From: Paguma larvata
Lineage: Eukaryota; Chordata; Mammalia; Carnivora; Viverridae
Assembly: GCA_030068075.1 (NCBI GenBank)
Contig: CM057826.1
Coordinates: 66,747,312-66,811,311 of the forward strand
Length of the DNA stretch: 64,000 nt
Direction of reading: 5' to 3'
Positions 44,741-56,873 of this stretch are shown piece by piece (position 1 is the stretch's first letter; each line of letters begins with the position of its first letter). The notes under the pieces are model-generated. The model had not been told where the DNA came from, did not search any database, and worked only from the letters and a program-made list of their open reading frames with translations. Made by a program: the position numbers and the translations under genes.

Positions 44741-45724
44741 TTATTTTAAATACATCGCCGCCCACGTACTCTAGGAATTTACACTTGATTAACCTATGGG
44801 TTTTGCTGACTGTTAGTGTGGGCATCATAATACTTATAATTCCCACTCTGCACCGCTGCACTGGGAGGAAACACACAGTGAAGTGCATGCTGTGAAGCAG
44901 CAAACACCCAAATGGGGACAAGCTGTCCTAACTGCATTTTTCCTGATTTTGATTATGTAACTAGCAAATGTGAATTAGAAATATCACATTATTAATGAGG
45001 CTAAAGACAATAGTCTAAAACCACGTATTGATATTAAACGCGCTTAATGTGGATGCCTTATTTAGATGAAGATTTACTTTATGCCCACAAAACTGACAAC
45101 TGTAAGTGGTCACCGACATTAATAATCTGCCAAAATTCCTCATTATACTTACAAAATGTGCTTTGAGGACCTGGGCACTTAAATAAAACTACTTCACAAT
45201 TAAGAAATAGTTATCTATATTTTTTTTCATGAAAAAACTTGGGTGTCTCACAAAGGTATGACAAAGATATGTGTGATGAATGATTGGGTGGGGAAGGAAA
45301 AGCTGAGGAAATATATGTTCTTTGTCCACGCTAGGATACACTTAACCTTCCATGCTGCTGCCCTGAAGCTGGCTTGGCCACTTTTATATTTCACACATCA
45401 ATTTAAATGCTAAATCAGAGGCTTATAAAATGTCTGATTTATAACTTCCAATAAAACTGGGAAAAGTTAAAACCAAACATGGATGAAGCAATGCTGGGGA
45501 AAAAAAAAAGATAAAATGCCTGCTCTGTGTAAACACTGTTATTTCTTCCTGCTGGCAGTGACCCTTCATAACATAGTGACAGATGAGTTATAAAGTGATT
45601 AAAAATTTATAGCAACAATGAATGGATGAACAATCTGCTTGTATTACAGTCACCTAATACTAGGATATATTTAGTAGAGTCAAGAAAAAATACATTGGTA
45701 TGACATATGAATTATTTCAGTGTC
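44741..45724. other. unique sequence, nothing recognised
   Basis: The block 45490-45700 is not low complexity and contains runs such as CTGCTGGCAGTGACC and GTGATTAAAAATTTATAGC, but gives no gene or repeat call. Confidence 0.4.
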
Positions 45725-45800
45725 TGTACCTTTGACATATAGCATAGTTCCAGGTACACAGCAAGGACTTATTTAATAAACGCTGAATTATTCTAACATG
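45725..45800 (+). mobile_element. L2 or MIR 3' terminus
   Basis: TTTGACATATAGCATAGTTCCAGGTACACAGCAAGGACTTATTTAATAAACGCTGAA follows the consensus CCAGCACCTAGCACAGTGCCTGGCACATAGTAGGTGCTCAATAAATGTTTGTTGAA. Confidence 0.6.
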
Positions 45801-46559
45801 ACATTTATTAGTTTCTAAATACTAGAGGCAAAAATCAAACTTTGAAGATGAAAGGAGGAAAAAAATAGCGACAGACAATGTATGTTAGAATTTCAATACT
45901 ATTAGGAAAAATAACAATCGTCATTTGGAGAACGTATGTATTGATTTCAGGGGTCTACTTCTGAAAGCAGTGGGTCCGTAGTGAAATAAATCTAAAAACT
46001 AAGTTTGAATATAAAACATGAAGGGTAATACCCTTCACTTTTTATAACTCCTAATCTGGTTAATTAGGAATATATTTCTTAAAACAATAATCTTCAAAAA
46101 TAAACATGTAAACAGACTTGAAGCATGCTTTGTATGGATTAAAATTAATCATTTATTTTAGGTGTGACAAGCACACAATACACATACAACTTTTCATTAT
46201 GTGTTCTAATTCAACAGTAGCATAGATAATCCCCAAAGGGAGATAATCTTAAATTAATTTATATTTGGATATTTGTCCTGGCTGGCATTCAGTACAGATG
46301 GGTGACGAAGCCTTCTCATTTCTCCAAAGTGGCTATACTGAAAGGTGGTCCCGATTAGACAAAAGAGCACTTAAACATATGCCCGTAAATACCTAAAACA
46401 CTATAAAACATAATCTTGAAACTTTCCCAAAGTAAGAATGCAGCAGTTATTAATATGTTTCTGTGTACTGGAAGTATGTGATTTCCGGAAAGGTAAGATA
46501 GAGACTACAACATTTTCTGCTGGCTGGTGGACCCCATTTGACCTTTCAGACAGAGCTTG
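45801..46559. other. unique AT-rich sequence, nothing recognised
   Basis: No repeat or gene recognised. Confidence 0.5.
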
Positions 46560-46885
46560 GAAAGCCATCCCCCCTCAGTCTTCACATCGCTAACTCCTTT
46601 GGTTCTCCCAAAACACAAAATCCTCCCAAGCCTCTCTTGATTCCCCATGAGTTCATTTCTCTTCATACTACATATGATTTATTCTCATCACTGCATGCTG
46701 TTACTTCCTTCATAGCATTTATCAGAACTAACGAACACCTCATTATGTGTTTCTTTACCTTTTTATCTGTCTCCGCTACCTGAATGTAAGCTACATAGTT
46801 ACAAAGAGTGGTATAGCTAGGACCTAGGGCAATGCTTGGCACAGTTAACAATCGGGTCAACCGCTGCAAAGTGAATGAAAGAAAG
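46560..46885 (+). mobile_element. L2 3' UTR and terminus
   Basis: CTTCATAGCATTTATCAGAACTAACGAACACC, TTTTTATCTGTCTCCGCTACCTGAATGTAAGCTAC, GACCTAGGGCAATGCTTGGCACAG and GTGAATGAAAGAAAG follow the sense L2 order (CATAGCACTTATCACCACC, GTCTGTCTCCCCCACTAGAATGTAAGCTCC, GCCTAGAACAGTGCCTGGCACA, terminal GAATGAATG). Confidence 0.8.
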
Positions 46886-47370
46886 TAGAAACTAGGTCTG
46901 AGGAGGTTTGTCTCTGTTGACGCTAAGTTCAGGGCTGTAGGAGATGTTACAGGCAATGCGTTCTCGACCATTCATCAACCCCTTTATTGAAGATGCCAAT
47001 GACCTAATTAGTCTGACCTTAAACATTCTGCTGTTTCCATGCTCGCGTTTTGATGGGCACAGCTCTGACATCAAGGTTGCAAACTCTTTTCTCCAAGCAC
47101 CGTCTGTGTGGTGGCTGCATATAGAAGTAAAAAGGTAAATACGTAGACAGAGCAAAGCAAGGGGATGTCGCTCCTGTTGCTCCAGCCCGTCCAGGAGGAA
47201 CGGAGGCTAGGCTGCTTGAAGATAAAGCAAGCATGGGCAAACACAGGGTCATTATCCACCGCTGTGCACAGAAGATGGGGCTCACATGGCTAGATGACAG
47301 GGTGCAAGGGAGGGGGAAAGGAAGTGCCCTTTGGACTTCAGTAGCTATCTCAGTCCACACAGTGAATATT
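46886..47370. other. CpG-retaining unique block with overlapping minus-strand frames
   Basis: About 480 bp with eleven CpGs between 46915 and 47280, against rare CpG elsewhere. No repeat family is recognised. All three minus frames are open over roughly 47075-47155, within frames of 62, 87 and 113 codons. On the minus strand CTTCTATATGCAG ends at 47115 like an acceptor, and GTCAGA at 47017 is a weak donor, bounding 97 bp (47018-47114). The plus strand carries GACCTAATTAGTCTGACC, a homeodomain-type TAATTA core. The block may be an exon, a conserved enhancer or neither. Confidence 0.35.
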
Positions 47371-47867
47371 TAGAGGTATTTTTCTATGTTTCAAAGGTAA
47401 CAAGTGCAATTATTTCCAAGCACGTAACTGTGAATTCAATAAAGGTCAGGGAGTCTCTCAGGCTGAAAGCATGGTTTCTGGAACTGAGCCAATTCCCAGC
47501 TGCATCAGGAAACAAAAACCAGCTGTAGATATGAGATTCCCACCACTAAGAAATGAATGAGCCACCCCTGGATGCAGCGGTCTCAGCCCTCACTGCTTCA
47601 TCCTGACAAGTCAGTTGAACAAGGAGTCCTGGGGGAATCAAGTGATGCCTAAAAAGAATTTGTAATTTAGGAACAAGGATAGTAAGGCCAACATGTGGAG
47701 GCTGTTGCCCTAAACCACCTATTTCTTAAGTAGCAAAGTCTTCCATGACCTGACTTATAATATAAAATACTTAGGGAATATCAAGTTTTTAGAAGAAGTA
47801 TATGAAGAGATAAAAAACCCAGTTCTTTTTGTCTGTTACATTAACATCTCAAAAACAATACAACTAC
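47371..47867. other. unique sequence, nothing recognised
   Basis: No repeat or gene recognised. Confidence 0.5.
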
Positions 47868-48045
47868 AAATACTACTAGCTCACATTTATGGAGTGATTA
47901 AAATATTCTAGGCATTGTGCTAAAAATACCTTCACCAAAATTCTATTAGGTACTATCATTATCCTAATTTTATAGGCTACGTATAAAATTTGGGCACGGT
48001 GGAGTGGCAGAGGGGAGGAGATGTACTAAAGTTATGTTATTTAAA
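47868..48045 (-). mobile_element. MIR SINE (antisense)
   Basis: ACTACTAGCTCACATTTATGGAGTG, TTCTAGGCATTGTGCTAAAAATACC, TTCTATTAGGTACTATCATTATCCTAATTTTATAGG and GGAGTGGCAGAGG follow the antisense MIR (AGCTAACATTTATTGAGC, CCAGGCACTGTGCTAAG, GAGGTAGGTACTATTATTATCCCCATTTTACAG, AAGTGGCAGAGCC). Confidence 0.8.
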
Positions 48046-48107
48046 AGAGCTTCCTGCAATAGGAAGAGATACTGGACTTAACTGCAGATACTTTTACAGT
48101 GTTTAAA

Positions 48108-48327
48108 TATAATGCACGTCTCAGGGCACCGAGGTGGCTCAGTCGGGTAGTATCTGACTCTCGATTTTGGCTCAGGTCATGATCTCACGGTTTGTGAGTT
48201 CGAGCCCTGTGACAGGCTCTGTGCTGACAGTGTGGAGCCTGCTTGGCATTTTCTCTCTCTTTCCCTCTCTCTCTCCCTCTCACTCTCAAAATAAACAGAA
48301 TGTTTAAAAAATATATAATTCACCTCT
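48108..48327 (+). mobile_element. Feline-type SINE with target duplications
   Basis: The body (about 48123-48312) starts AGGGCACCGAGGTGGCTCAGTC, has GTGAGTTCGAGCCCTG and ends AATAAACAGAATGTTTAAAAA. Part of the GACAGCTCAGAGCC body is missing. ATATAATGCACGTCT (48108-48122) and ATATAATTCACCTCT (48313-48327) form a 15-bp duplication with two mismatches. Confidence 0.9.
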
Positions 48328-51300
48328 AAGAAAAACTCAGTAACCTTATTTACATAAAAGAATTTACATAAACTTTAAGATGTTTAAATTATAATTTTCA
48401 CAGTGATTGTTACTTTTGGGTATATAATTAGCCCAACAATGGTTCACAAATCCCCTGGATCCATTTTATGATGTAAATAAAGAGTGCTGACGTATATAAG
48501 AGAAAAGTACAGCCAATAATTCAAAATCTTTATCTCCTGGGGGGTTAGGATCTTGACAACAGTTAAGCTTAGCAAAAAAAAAAAAAAAAATTATTTGCTT
48601 TGAGACTCTCCCTACCGATGAGCAGTCAACTTCTGTACTGAAAGGAGAACTCATATTTCTAAGGTCATATTTTCTTCCTATTAAAGGCTTTTTCTCCACA
48701 AGAGGTTAAGTATTTGTCTCGGAGTCACGGTTTTGAGATCTCAATTTAAGGCTGCTGGCCATCAGGGAAGGGAGCAAAGAAAAACACTAACAAAAATCTT
48801 TCTTCTAAGAGAGGACAAAGCAAAATCCTGCAGCTGACACGTATTAGATTTCTAAGAACTGATGCCTTTCTGAATACAGAGGAAGGGAGAAGGATCCACA
48901 AAATTATTTTTAGGAATTTACATAGGAATCTACAGAAAAACTTGTTCCATTTCACCAGCACACAAAGTGTTCATACTCCCTATGAAGGGAGCACAAGCCA
49001 CTGAATGGGAAAATATGCAGATAACTTCTTACTATCTTTGGTTTCTCAAAGCCTTCTAACTGATTACTATAACAAGGGAAAAGGAAACTGCCAAGCGCCT
49101 AGTTGTCTCTTTTTTGAAAAATTTCTGGCCAATATCACTGCTGACATAAGCCCACAAGTGTGGCCAGATACTGACGGAGATGTTCAGTAAACAAGTTAAA
49201 ATATTCTTTACCTAAGAGGAAAAGTGATGAAAATGTAAATTCACCTTCTTTTGTCTAGCAAGTTATTGATCTTAGAATTCAATTTTAATTTTTGTATACA
49301 TCACAAAATGATTACTCAGCTTTTAATCTGAAAAGCAAATTTGAATAGAATGCTATAAAGAAAATAAGAAGGAAGTAGTTAACCATGTTCTTCATGGGTA
49401 TAAGAATTATGTCAGGTACACTTGGGTATACTACATGAGATGACTAATACTTTCATTTTCTATTTTTATTTCAATAAGATGGCTTCTAGATCGGATCCTA
49501 CATAATGAAAATAATAACATTACCTATTTGTTATAGTTCAGCATTTATAGATTATTTTTGTTCACATTGCCACATTATCAGTTAGCCAATAAACATTTGG
49601 TAGATTACCACTTTAGCAAAGTCCTGAGCTAAGCGACTAAGAGGCAGAGCTATTACCAAATTTCGCTATCGAGGGAAGATGTTGGAAAAATAGACAGCTA
49701 AACTGGAACAAAAATTCAGGCATCTGAAATCTTACTCCCAGGAACTACCCCCCTTTGCCCAAGTAAACTTATCACCATTTACATTTAAAATTTGCAAAAT
49801 GACAGATGTACATTATACATGACATGCATACATTAGTACAGTATACATGTCCCAATGCCCCTATGATTTGTAAGAGCTCGAATTTTCTTGTTTGGCATGA
49901 AACTGTGGAACTGTAAGGTGTACAGGATTAAAAATATTTATGAATCATACTATAATTAAGGACACTTCTGATCCAGAGGATCTCAGACAATGATCACATC
50001 CAATGTATAGAGTAATAAGCTCAACATTTCCTACGACATTCTAGAACATTATCCCAGAAGGAAGAGAACCTTTCTGAATTTGTAACATTAGGAGCATACA
50101 CACCACAACTGAGAAAGAAGCAGTATTATCAACAAAGTACCTTAAAATAAAGGTAAAACTCCATGCATTATATGAAAAGGGAATCTGAAAATTGGCACAG
50201 ATTGTCTCACAATAGCTTCCTATCCAAAAGCTCTGACAAGTATATTGACAGGATATACATGAAGTTAAATATACATATAGCTAAATCTTATACTGTAAAA
50301 GAATTTCTAGGTTTACTTTTTGGTTCTCTGACATTTAAAAAAATCATGATCATATAGAGATGGAGTTTTCAACTATTCACATTGTTTAGCCCTTACTCTG
50401 AACAGCTGAGTAATTTTAATTCATGCATAAAGGAGTAGAAAATAACATTATGCTTAAAATGCCATTTGTCTTCACTCAATGTGTTTGTCTTTACTTACAA
50501 AGAGTGACATCTCAAATGGCAAAATGCAATGCAAATGTTTTATGTGTATGAAGACAGGCGGCATCAGTAACAATTATCTTGAAATATGGTAGCAGCTTAC
50601 AATCAAGGACATCAGCACAAGAGGAATGTAAATATCCATTTGTTTCTCAGAATAAAACAGAATAGCAGCATTTTAAACAAATAATGATGCAGATCTGGCT
50701 TAGTTCATCAGGTATGCTTTAGAACTGGAAGAGTGATTCATTTCTTAACATTTTACAGAACACACTGTCAAATTATATTTGCAAACAGAAATAAAGCAAT
50801 CCATTGACATTGTTATTTTGCTTTTGATGATATGGTAGAGCATTCTCCTTAAAAAGGGCAAAAAGAACTTCTATGAAGCAACAGGAGCAGTCAGAGCTTT
50901 TACTAAGGCTATTGCTAAAATAACTCTATTATAGCAGATATTTAGAATCAGTAGTATTATATTGTCAACATCTACCAGTTAGGAAAACTGGCAACAATCA
51001 CATGTCACAGGTTTCCATCTCAGGAGTGTAGATTAAAAGCATTTTTGGATGTGTGGCGACCTCTTCAGGAAACTAGTACCATCGGAGACAGCCAAGGAAA
51101 CACAGACATTGTAAACTTAGACAGAGTCCTGTCTCTCTCTTTTGCACACTCATCTGACCTGATGAAATAAATATTTCCCCAATTCAAACTACTTATGACT
51201 TCTTTCATAGTTCCACATTTTCCAGGTTATATTCTCGTTGCATGTGTAAGTCTTAAATGTTCATTTATATGAAAAACACCTTGGATGAGAGTTTCGTATT

Positions 51301-52454
51301 CATTTTAAAATTCTCTATCAGAACAGAGTATGCCTTCAACAGAGTAGATCAACATAGCTTGTGAAAGGAAGGAAGAGGAGTAGGCAGAAAAGGAAGGAAT
51401 TTAAAGCAGTACTTTTGTAAGGTGTATTTTTATAATTTTGAATTATAAAGAAAAAAGCATCTAACTACAAAATCTAAGAATAAAAATATCACCAACCACA
51501 AAAAGTCATTGGAAGCTGAAAATTCTAACTCTTCCAAAAGAACAGAGTCTTTCCTGGCAAACCATACACTACAAAATCTATCTGATAAAGTATTAACATA
51601 AGCTTACTTACAGAGATGTCTAAAAATAATTTGTGCTGTTTTAATAACTTTAGGTTGAAAACCTTAAGGAGGACACAACCATTATTATAAAGGAATCTCA
51701 CAAAACTCCTAAATGGAGAGATAACTTGTTAATAGGCCACTTACTCTGCTATGCTCATGTAAGTTCTTTGTACTTACCACTACAGGCTGGCTAATATGGA
51801 TACTAGTATTCTTGGAAAACATTCAATTTGGCTCTGAGATAAATAGCTCCTATCAATAAATCAATGTGAATTCTATCTGCTAAATATTCTTTAATTTTCC
51901 ATCTCTTTTCCATCTCTCCTATAATTTAGGCCTGCGGAATATTTTGCCTAACTGATCTCTGTGGTCTCCTGTGTTCACAATGAAAAAGCAAAACAAAAAC
52001 AAAAACTATTAGGAAAAAAATTTATGATCTTCATTATCAATAACTAGCATTTAATGGCTACTTTGCTAGGGCCTGAGCAATTAAAATAAAATAATTATTT
52101 TCATAATATCTCCTATAAGGACAGTTAAGATAGTTATTAAGATAGTCATTATTTCATTATTAAGCTACAAATATCTATGGGCTCCCTAAGTAAGAAAGAG
52201 AAAGGATGGCAAGGAGGGAAGAAATAAAGATGGAGGAAAGGAAAACAGAAAATTAATAGCTAACAATGTAGATGAATAAACAAGACATACGTTTTGGAAG
52301 ATAGTAAGATACAGAAAAGATAACGGGGACACAAAGAGGGAGGGGTTGCTGGTGGGGAGTACGGTTTGAGCATGGTCTCAAAGGAAAATCAGACTAGAAA
52401 GGCTAAGAAGAGGGTTGTAACTTTCTTTTAATTTTCTTTAGTTATTCTTGAGCA
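48328..52454. other. longest repeat-poor stretch; motif-rich block 50440-50900
   Basis: About 4.1 kb without a firm repeat call or supported gene. An A17-18 run lies at 48572-48589. A faint MIR/L2-like antisense word set occurs near 49575-49650. The block 50440-50900 is AT-rich but complex, with an octamer-type ATGCAAAT, SOX-type AACAAT words and a GACAGGCGGC. It could be a conserved noncoding element; conservation cannot be judged from one sequence. Confidence 0.4.
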
Positions 52455-52672
52455 TGGGTTAGTAAAACATGGCCTCCAGGCCAAATCTGGTCTGCTGCCT
52501 GGTTTTGCAAATAACATTTTATTGGAATATAGTCACAATCTTTTGTTTATATATTTTCTCTAGAGGTTTCTGTGCTACAATGGCAGAGGTGAGTAGTTGG
52601 GATGGACATCATATAATCTGGAAAGTCTCAAACATTTAATATCTAGCTCTAAAGAAAAAGTTCTAGAACAAG
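52455..52672 (-). mobile_element. hAT-type MITE-like DNA transposon
   Basis: CATGGCCTCCAGGCCAAATCTGGTCTGCTGCCTGGTTTTGCAAATAACATTTTATTGGAATATAGTCAC, GTGCTACAATGGCAGAGGTGAGTAGTTG and AGAAAAAGTTCTAGAACAAGG follow a well-known mammalian element with ends CAGGGGTCGGCAAACT. The ends GGGTTAGTAAAAC and AAGTTCTAGAACAAGG are its decayed inverted repeats. Family name and strand are uncertain. Confidence 0.75.
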
Positions 52673-53464
52673 GATCATCCTTTTTTGCCTAATCTTTTTA
52701 TTATTCTTAAAAGTTCCAAATTAAAACCTTGCACACATTATTATAGATATCTTTATACGCAATGAGGTCTTCATATTAGCATATGGAAAATAGTGCCATT
52801 TACCGAGTATCACTTTCATCAAGTTTACTTCCATCTATTCAGGCGTTTGCAGTGTTGCAAAATTAAAAAGTGACTAATGAAAAATTAACCAACTGACAGC
52901 TGTCAGTAACCTTAAAAGAAATAAACAGGTGATATTAAACTTATTTCTGGGTGTGCCATGATGACCTTTTATACCCATGGTAAGTTACAAAAGACATGGC
53001 TTAAGGAATCTATATTGAGTCTTTATACCTTCAAATGAGGGACATTAATGCAGTGGGTGGGGAAAGGAACACACATCACTGCCTATAAATGGCACACTGT
53101 GTGCAGCAACAACAGACGATCATTTCTAAGAATGTCCTTCGGTACCAACCATCATTACCACACGCACTAGAAAGCCTAAGTGTAACACTATCTTAGAAAA
53201 GCCATTCTTAGATCTCTGATTCATACTTTTCTTTTTGGTGTCTTGTTTCATGTCTTCTTCTTGTTTTCCATGGTTTTTCTCTTACATATGAAATAATTTA
53301 ATATTAGGTAACATTTTGAGAATAGTATGCTCTGTGAAACAATTAGGGCAATTTGCTTTTTTCTACCAAATATCATTATCAAAGAACGAGTATTTATAAA
53401 GGTCAGATATACTTTGTTCTGCAAAAAAGTTAAGATTCTTCAACAATAAATGTACATTTCATCC
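52673..53464. other. unique AT-rich sequence, nothing recognised
   Basis: No repeat or gene recognised. Confidence 0.5.
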
Positions 53465-53640
53465 TTTGATACATGAGTTATTCAGTTGTATTAAATGCCA
53501 GTCACTGTGTTAGGCAGTAGGAATAGGGCCTTGCCATGAATAAAGTATGGTTTTTTCCCCCTCAAGAGGTTTCTGTATGAAGGTTTTGCTGTGCATGTAT
53601 GTACATATAAAGCAATGACAGTTAAACAAGTTCAGAAGAA
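53465..53640 (-). mobile_element. L2 3' end (antisense)
   Basis: AAATGCCAGTCACTGTGTTAGGCAGTAGGAATAGGGCC, TGCCATGAATAAAGTATGG, CCTCAAGAGGTTTCTGTATG and ATGTACATATAAAGCAATGAC follow the antisense L2 3' end. Confidence 0.65.
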
Positions 53641-54964
53641 CTGAGTAACTCAAAGAGAAGTTTCAAATGAAAAATTTAAATAAATTTCTGTTGCCCCAAC
53701 ACGTAAAAAGAGATAGCTCTCAACAAATACTGTTTCAAAGTAGCCTTTCTTAGAATTTTTTATCATGTAAAAAGGTTCCCGAAATAGCCTGTTTGCTTTG
53801 ATTCTTAAAGTTCAAAAAAAAAATAGAAAAAAGATATATATTATTTACACTTTTTCTGTATCCTTCCGTCCTGCTTAATAGAGGACCACTGATATGTCCA
53901 AGTCATAGATACATAGGCAGAAGATGTTAAGGCAGCTACAGATCTATCAGGAGGGAACCACTTTTCATTCTAGCAATGATGTTGCAAGCCCTGCTCAGCG
54001 ATGAACTCTGCAACAGCTAACTGTGGAGGATGGGCACTGAATTCTGGCATCACCAGGCTGGTTTTAGATTCAGCAAGGATGGGTGTCTACTCCCATCTCT
54101 TCTCAGCATCTAGAGCATTCTAGGCCACAAATGCAATGTTTTCTTGCATTGGGTAAGATGAACAGGCAGCAATATGAGGAAAGAGGAAATATATGAGCAT
54201 GGATATCCATGACAATGTGAAAGCTTTCATGCTACCAAAAAGAGTCAGTCTACCTGACATGTCAGATGAGAAAACTGGCTGTCCACTCTTCTCGGCAGGG
54301 TAGAGACAAATGGCATCATGATGAACAGAATATAGGAATGTGCACTGCTAAAAACTGCAGTGGCCCTTCTGTGTTATATCTTCCTCTTAAAGCAATAATC
54401 AAATGTTTCATAAAATGGTTTCAATTCAGCTCTAAAACAGAGCTTTAAAAAAGATGAGGGAGAAAAAGCTAATTCCTCTGTCTTCTCATAAAGAAAAGAA
54501 AACTAACAGGTATACACACATCGGGGGAAACTTTTTCAATGTTGTAGTGTTTTCCTTCTAAAGACAAAGTCTGGAAAATGGAAATATGAAAGTAAGACAG
54601 AAGGCATATTTATTCAAACAACTGTGGGCAGAATGAGCCCTTTCCATGCTTTGGAGTTGCAGCCCAGGGAAGACTCACCGAGATGGCCAGTTTTACCTCA
54701 GGCCACCATGGGTGACATTGTGGTCCCTGGCAGTGCATATAAAGAGAGGCCACATTCTATATATGGAATGATGATTATCATCCGGTTGTACCTCATTCAA
54801 ACCTTTTTAACTGATATCTTTAATCCACTTATTCCTTCATCTTTCTCTTTTCATCTTCTCATATGCCTTGGTGAACAAGTCTCCCTTCCTCTTAACTGGA
54901 TGGTAATTTAACATTACGTATACTTTGAATTGCCATTTAGTTTTCTCAAAGGCTTTCCTATCTG
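53641..54964. other. unique sequence, nothing firm
   Basis: No firm repeat. The 95-codon plus frame at 54624-54911 has no recognised family or splice context. Confidence 0.45.
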
Positions 54965-55065
54965 TTATTTTAATTTAACCTTACAGACACTGGCTATGAG
55001 GTAGTTTTTGCTAATCCTCTCTTAACAGAGGAGGAGGGACAATCTAGATGTCAAGCAATACTCCT
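54965..55065 (-). mobile_element. MIR fragment (antisense)
   Basis: TTTAATTTAACCTTACAGACACTGGCTATGAGGTAGTTTTTGCTAATCC and CTTAACAGAGGAGGAGGGAC match antisense MIR (TTTAATCCTCACAACAACCCTATGAGGTAGGTACTATTATTATCC, TTTACAGATGAGGAAAC). Confidence 0.6.
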
Positions 55066-55869
55066 TTTTCACATGATGATAATTTTTGTCTTTGGGTTTT
55101 TAACCGAGAAAAACTAAGGAAATGTTATTTTAGGTAAACAAATATGCACGCCTTAAGTTGTGAAAAAAAGAACAAGACACACTTACATTATTGCTGCTGT
55201 TACATCGCCGTCATTGGACAAGAGTACAAAGCTGTATTCTGTGTTCACATGTTTCATTGTTATGAACCCACATTTTACAGTGAGTTCTACTGGCCAGGGA
55301 GCAAGACTCTCAAAAAGGAAAAATCAGTTACTCTTCTCGTTTTCTTCCCAGAAAACTTTCCAAAGGAAATAGGTTTCTTGCTAAGAACGATGCATTTACA
55401 AATTTCTTTTTCCTACTGGTAATTTACTTGCACAGAACTAGGAATATTTTCGAATACAATGAAAATTTATTTTTCTTTTTCATTCTCAAGTTATTCTTAT
55501 TTATGGGAGTATAAAGTTATCAAGGATGATATAATTTTAAGATTTACAAGTAGCACTTAACCATCAGAGTGATTCCTTAAGTATGCAAATAAGTTAAATA
55601 AACACTGTTCTAGAGGTAGTTTACTGTCCAACTAGATTAGAGGTAGTAGAAATGACAAACATTGGGTATTACCATCAAAGTTAAAAGTAATTTTTGAAAC
55701 TGCCTCTTTATTTTAAAAATCTGGAGGCAAAATGAACTGTTAGTTTTTAAATGCATATATGTAGAGTTCAGAAAATCATCAATATATTCTTCCATGTTTA
55801 TTTCTTATTTTCAAATATTTCTTTCACTGATTCATAATTAAGTCAAGGTTTCATGGATTCATTCATTCA
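55066..55869. other. unique AT-rich sequence, nothing recognised
   Basis: Two overlapping plus frames (55144-55422) are open in different registers. I see no supporting signals. Confidence 0.45.
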
Positions 55870-56432
55870 TTTATTCATTTTCCTTTCATAATTTCCACAT
55901 TGTTCTCTCCAGGTCAGACCTTTCCCTTGAGTTCCAGCTCCAAATACTCATTTGCCTACTCAATAGCTTAAGTACTTTATAGGCACATCAGACTCAAGGT
56001 GCCCCCAAAGAAACTCCTCATTTCCATCTACAACTTGCCCCCGTTTCTATTCCCCAAAACCCTACTCCTCTTCCTGTGTTTCCTGAGTGAAACAATCATT
56101 CAGCTGTACAAGCCAGAAACCCAGAAAAGGTCTGGACGCTGAATCCCTTGAAAGTTTCCCTCCTCCCTCCAGGCATGTCTCCACACTTCAGCCAGAGGAA
56201 TTGGCATGAAATAGAAATCCGATCATTCCTACTCAAAACCGTATAGTGGCTTCGCCTTGCTCTTAGGGTCAAGACCAACCTCCTGGACCTGGCCTGCCTT
56301 CATTGGGTGTGATCCCTGCTACCTCTCCAGCCAATTTCAACTCAGCATTTTACCCAGCCAGACTTCAATGGCCTTTTGTTGCTTTGAAAGACATTCTCAC
56401 TCCCAGTTGATTGTTTCTGCTCTTTTCTACCT

Positions 56433-56659
56433 TCTTTTAGTTATTTCTTTTTTAAATTTTTAATGTTTATTTATTTATTTTTGAGAGAGAACACAAGCAG
56501 GGGAGGGGCAGAGAGAGAGGGATGCACAGATAGAATCTGAAGCAAGCTCCAGGCTCCAAGCCCAATGGAGGGCTTGAACTCACAAACTGTGAGGTCATGA
56601 CCTGAGCTGAAGTCAGACGCCTCAACAACTGAGACACCCAGGCACCTCTTAGTTATTTA
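56433..56659 (-). mobile_element. Feline-type SINE 1 of a tandem pair (antisense)
   Basis: The body (about 56451-56646) has AATGTTTATTTATTTATTTTTGAG at the left, GAGGTCATGACCTGAGCTGAAGTCAG, and the head ACAACTGAGACACCCAGGCACC at the right. The flanks TTTTAGTTATTTCTT (left) and TCTTAGTTATTTATT (right) are the target duplication. Confidence 0.93.
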
Positions 56660-56681
56660 TTTTTTTAATGTTTTATTTATT

Positions 56682-56725
<44 letters not shown>

Positions 56726-56873
56726 AGAATCTGAAGGAGGCTCTAGGCTCTGAGCTGTCAGCAAAGAGCCTGATGAGGGGCTTGAAGTCATGAACCATGA
56801 GATCAATACCTGAACCGAAGGTGGACACTTAACCGACTGAGCCACCCAGGCGCCCCTCTCTTAGTCACTTCTT
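56647..56873 (-). mobile_element. Feline-type SINE 2 of a tandem pair (antisense)
   Basis: The body (about 56660-56856) has AATGTTTTATTTATTTTTGAG, a long (GA)n run, CTCTGAGCTGTCAGCAAAGAGCC and the head GACTGAGCCACCCAGGCGCCCC. The right flank TCTTAGTCACTTCTT (56859-56873) is a third copy of the same target sequence. The minus-strand 62-codon frame here is SINE translation. Confidence 0.93.
56685..56722. repeat. (GA)n microsatellite in SINE
   Basis: About nineteen GA units derive from the CT-rich region of the SINE read on the other strand. It is long enough to be length-variable. Confidence 0.95.
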
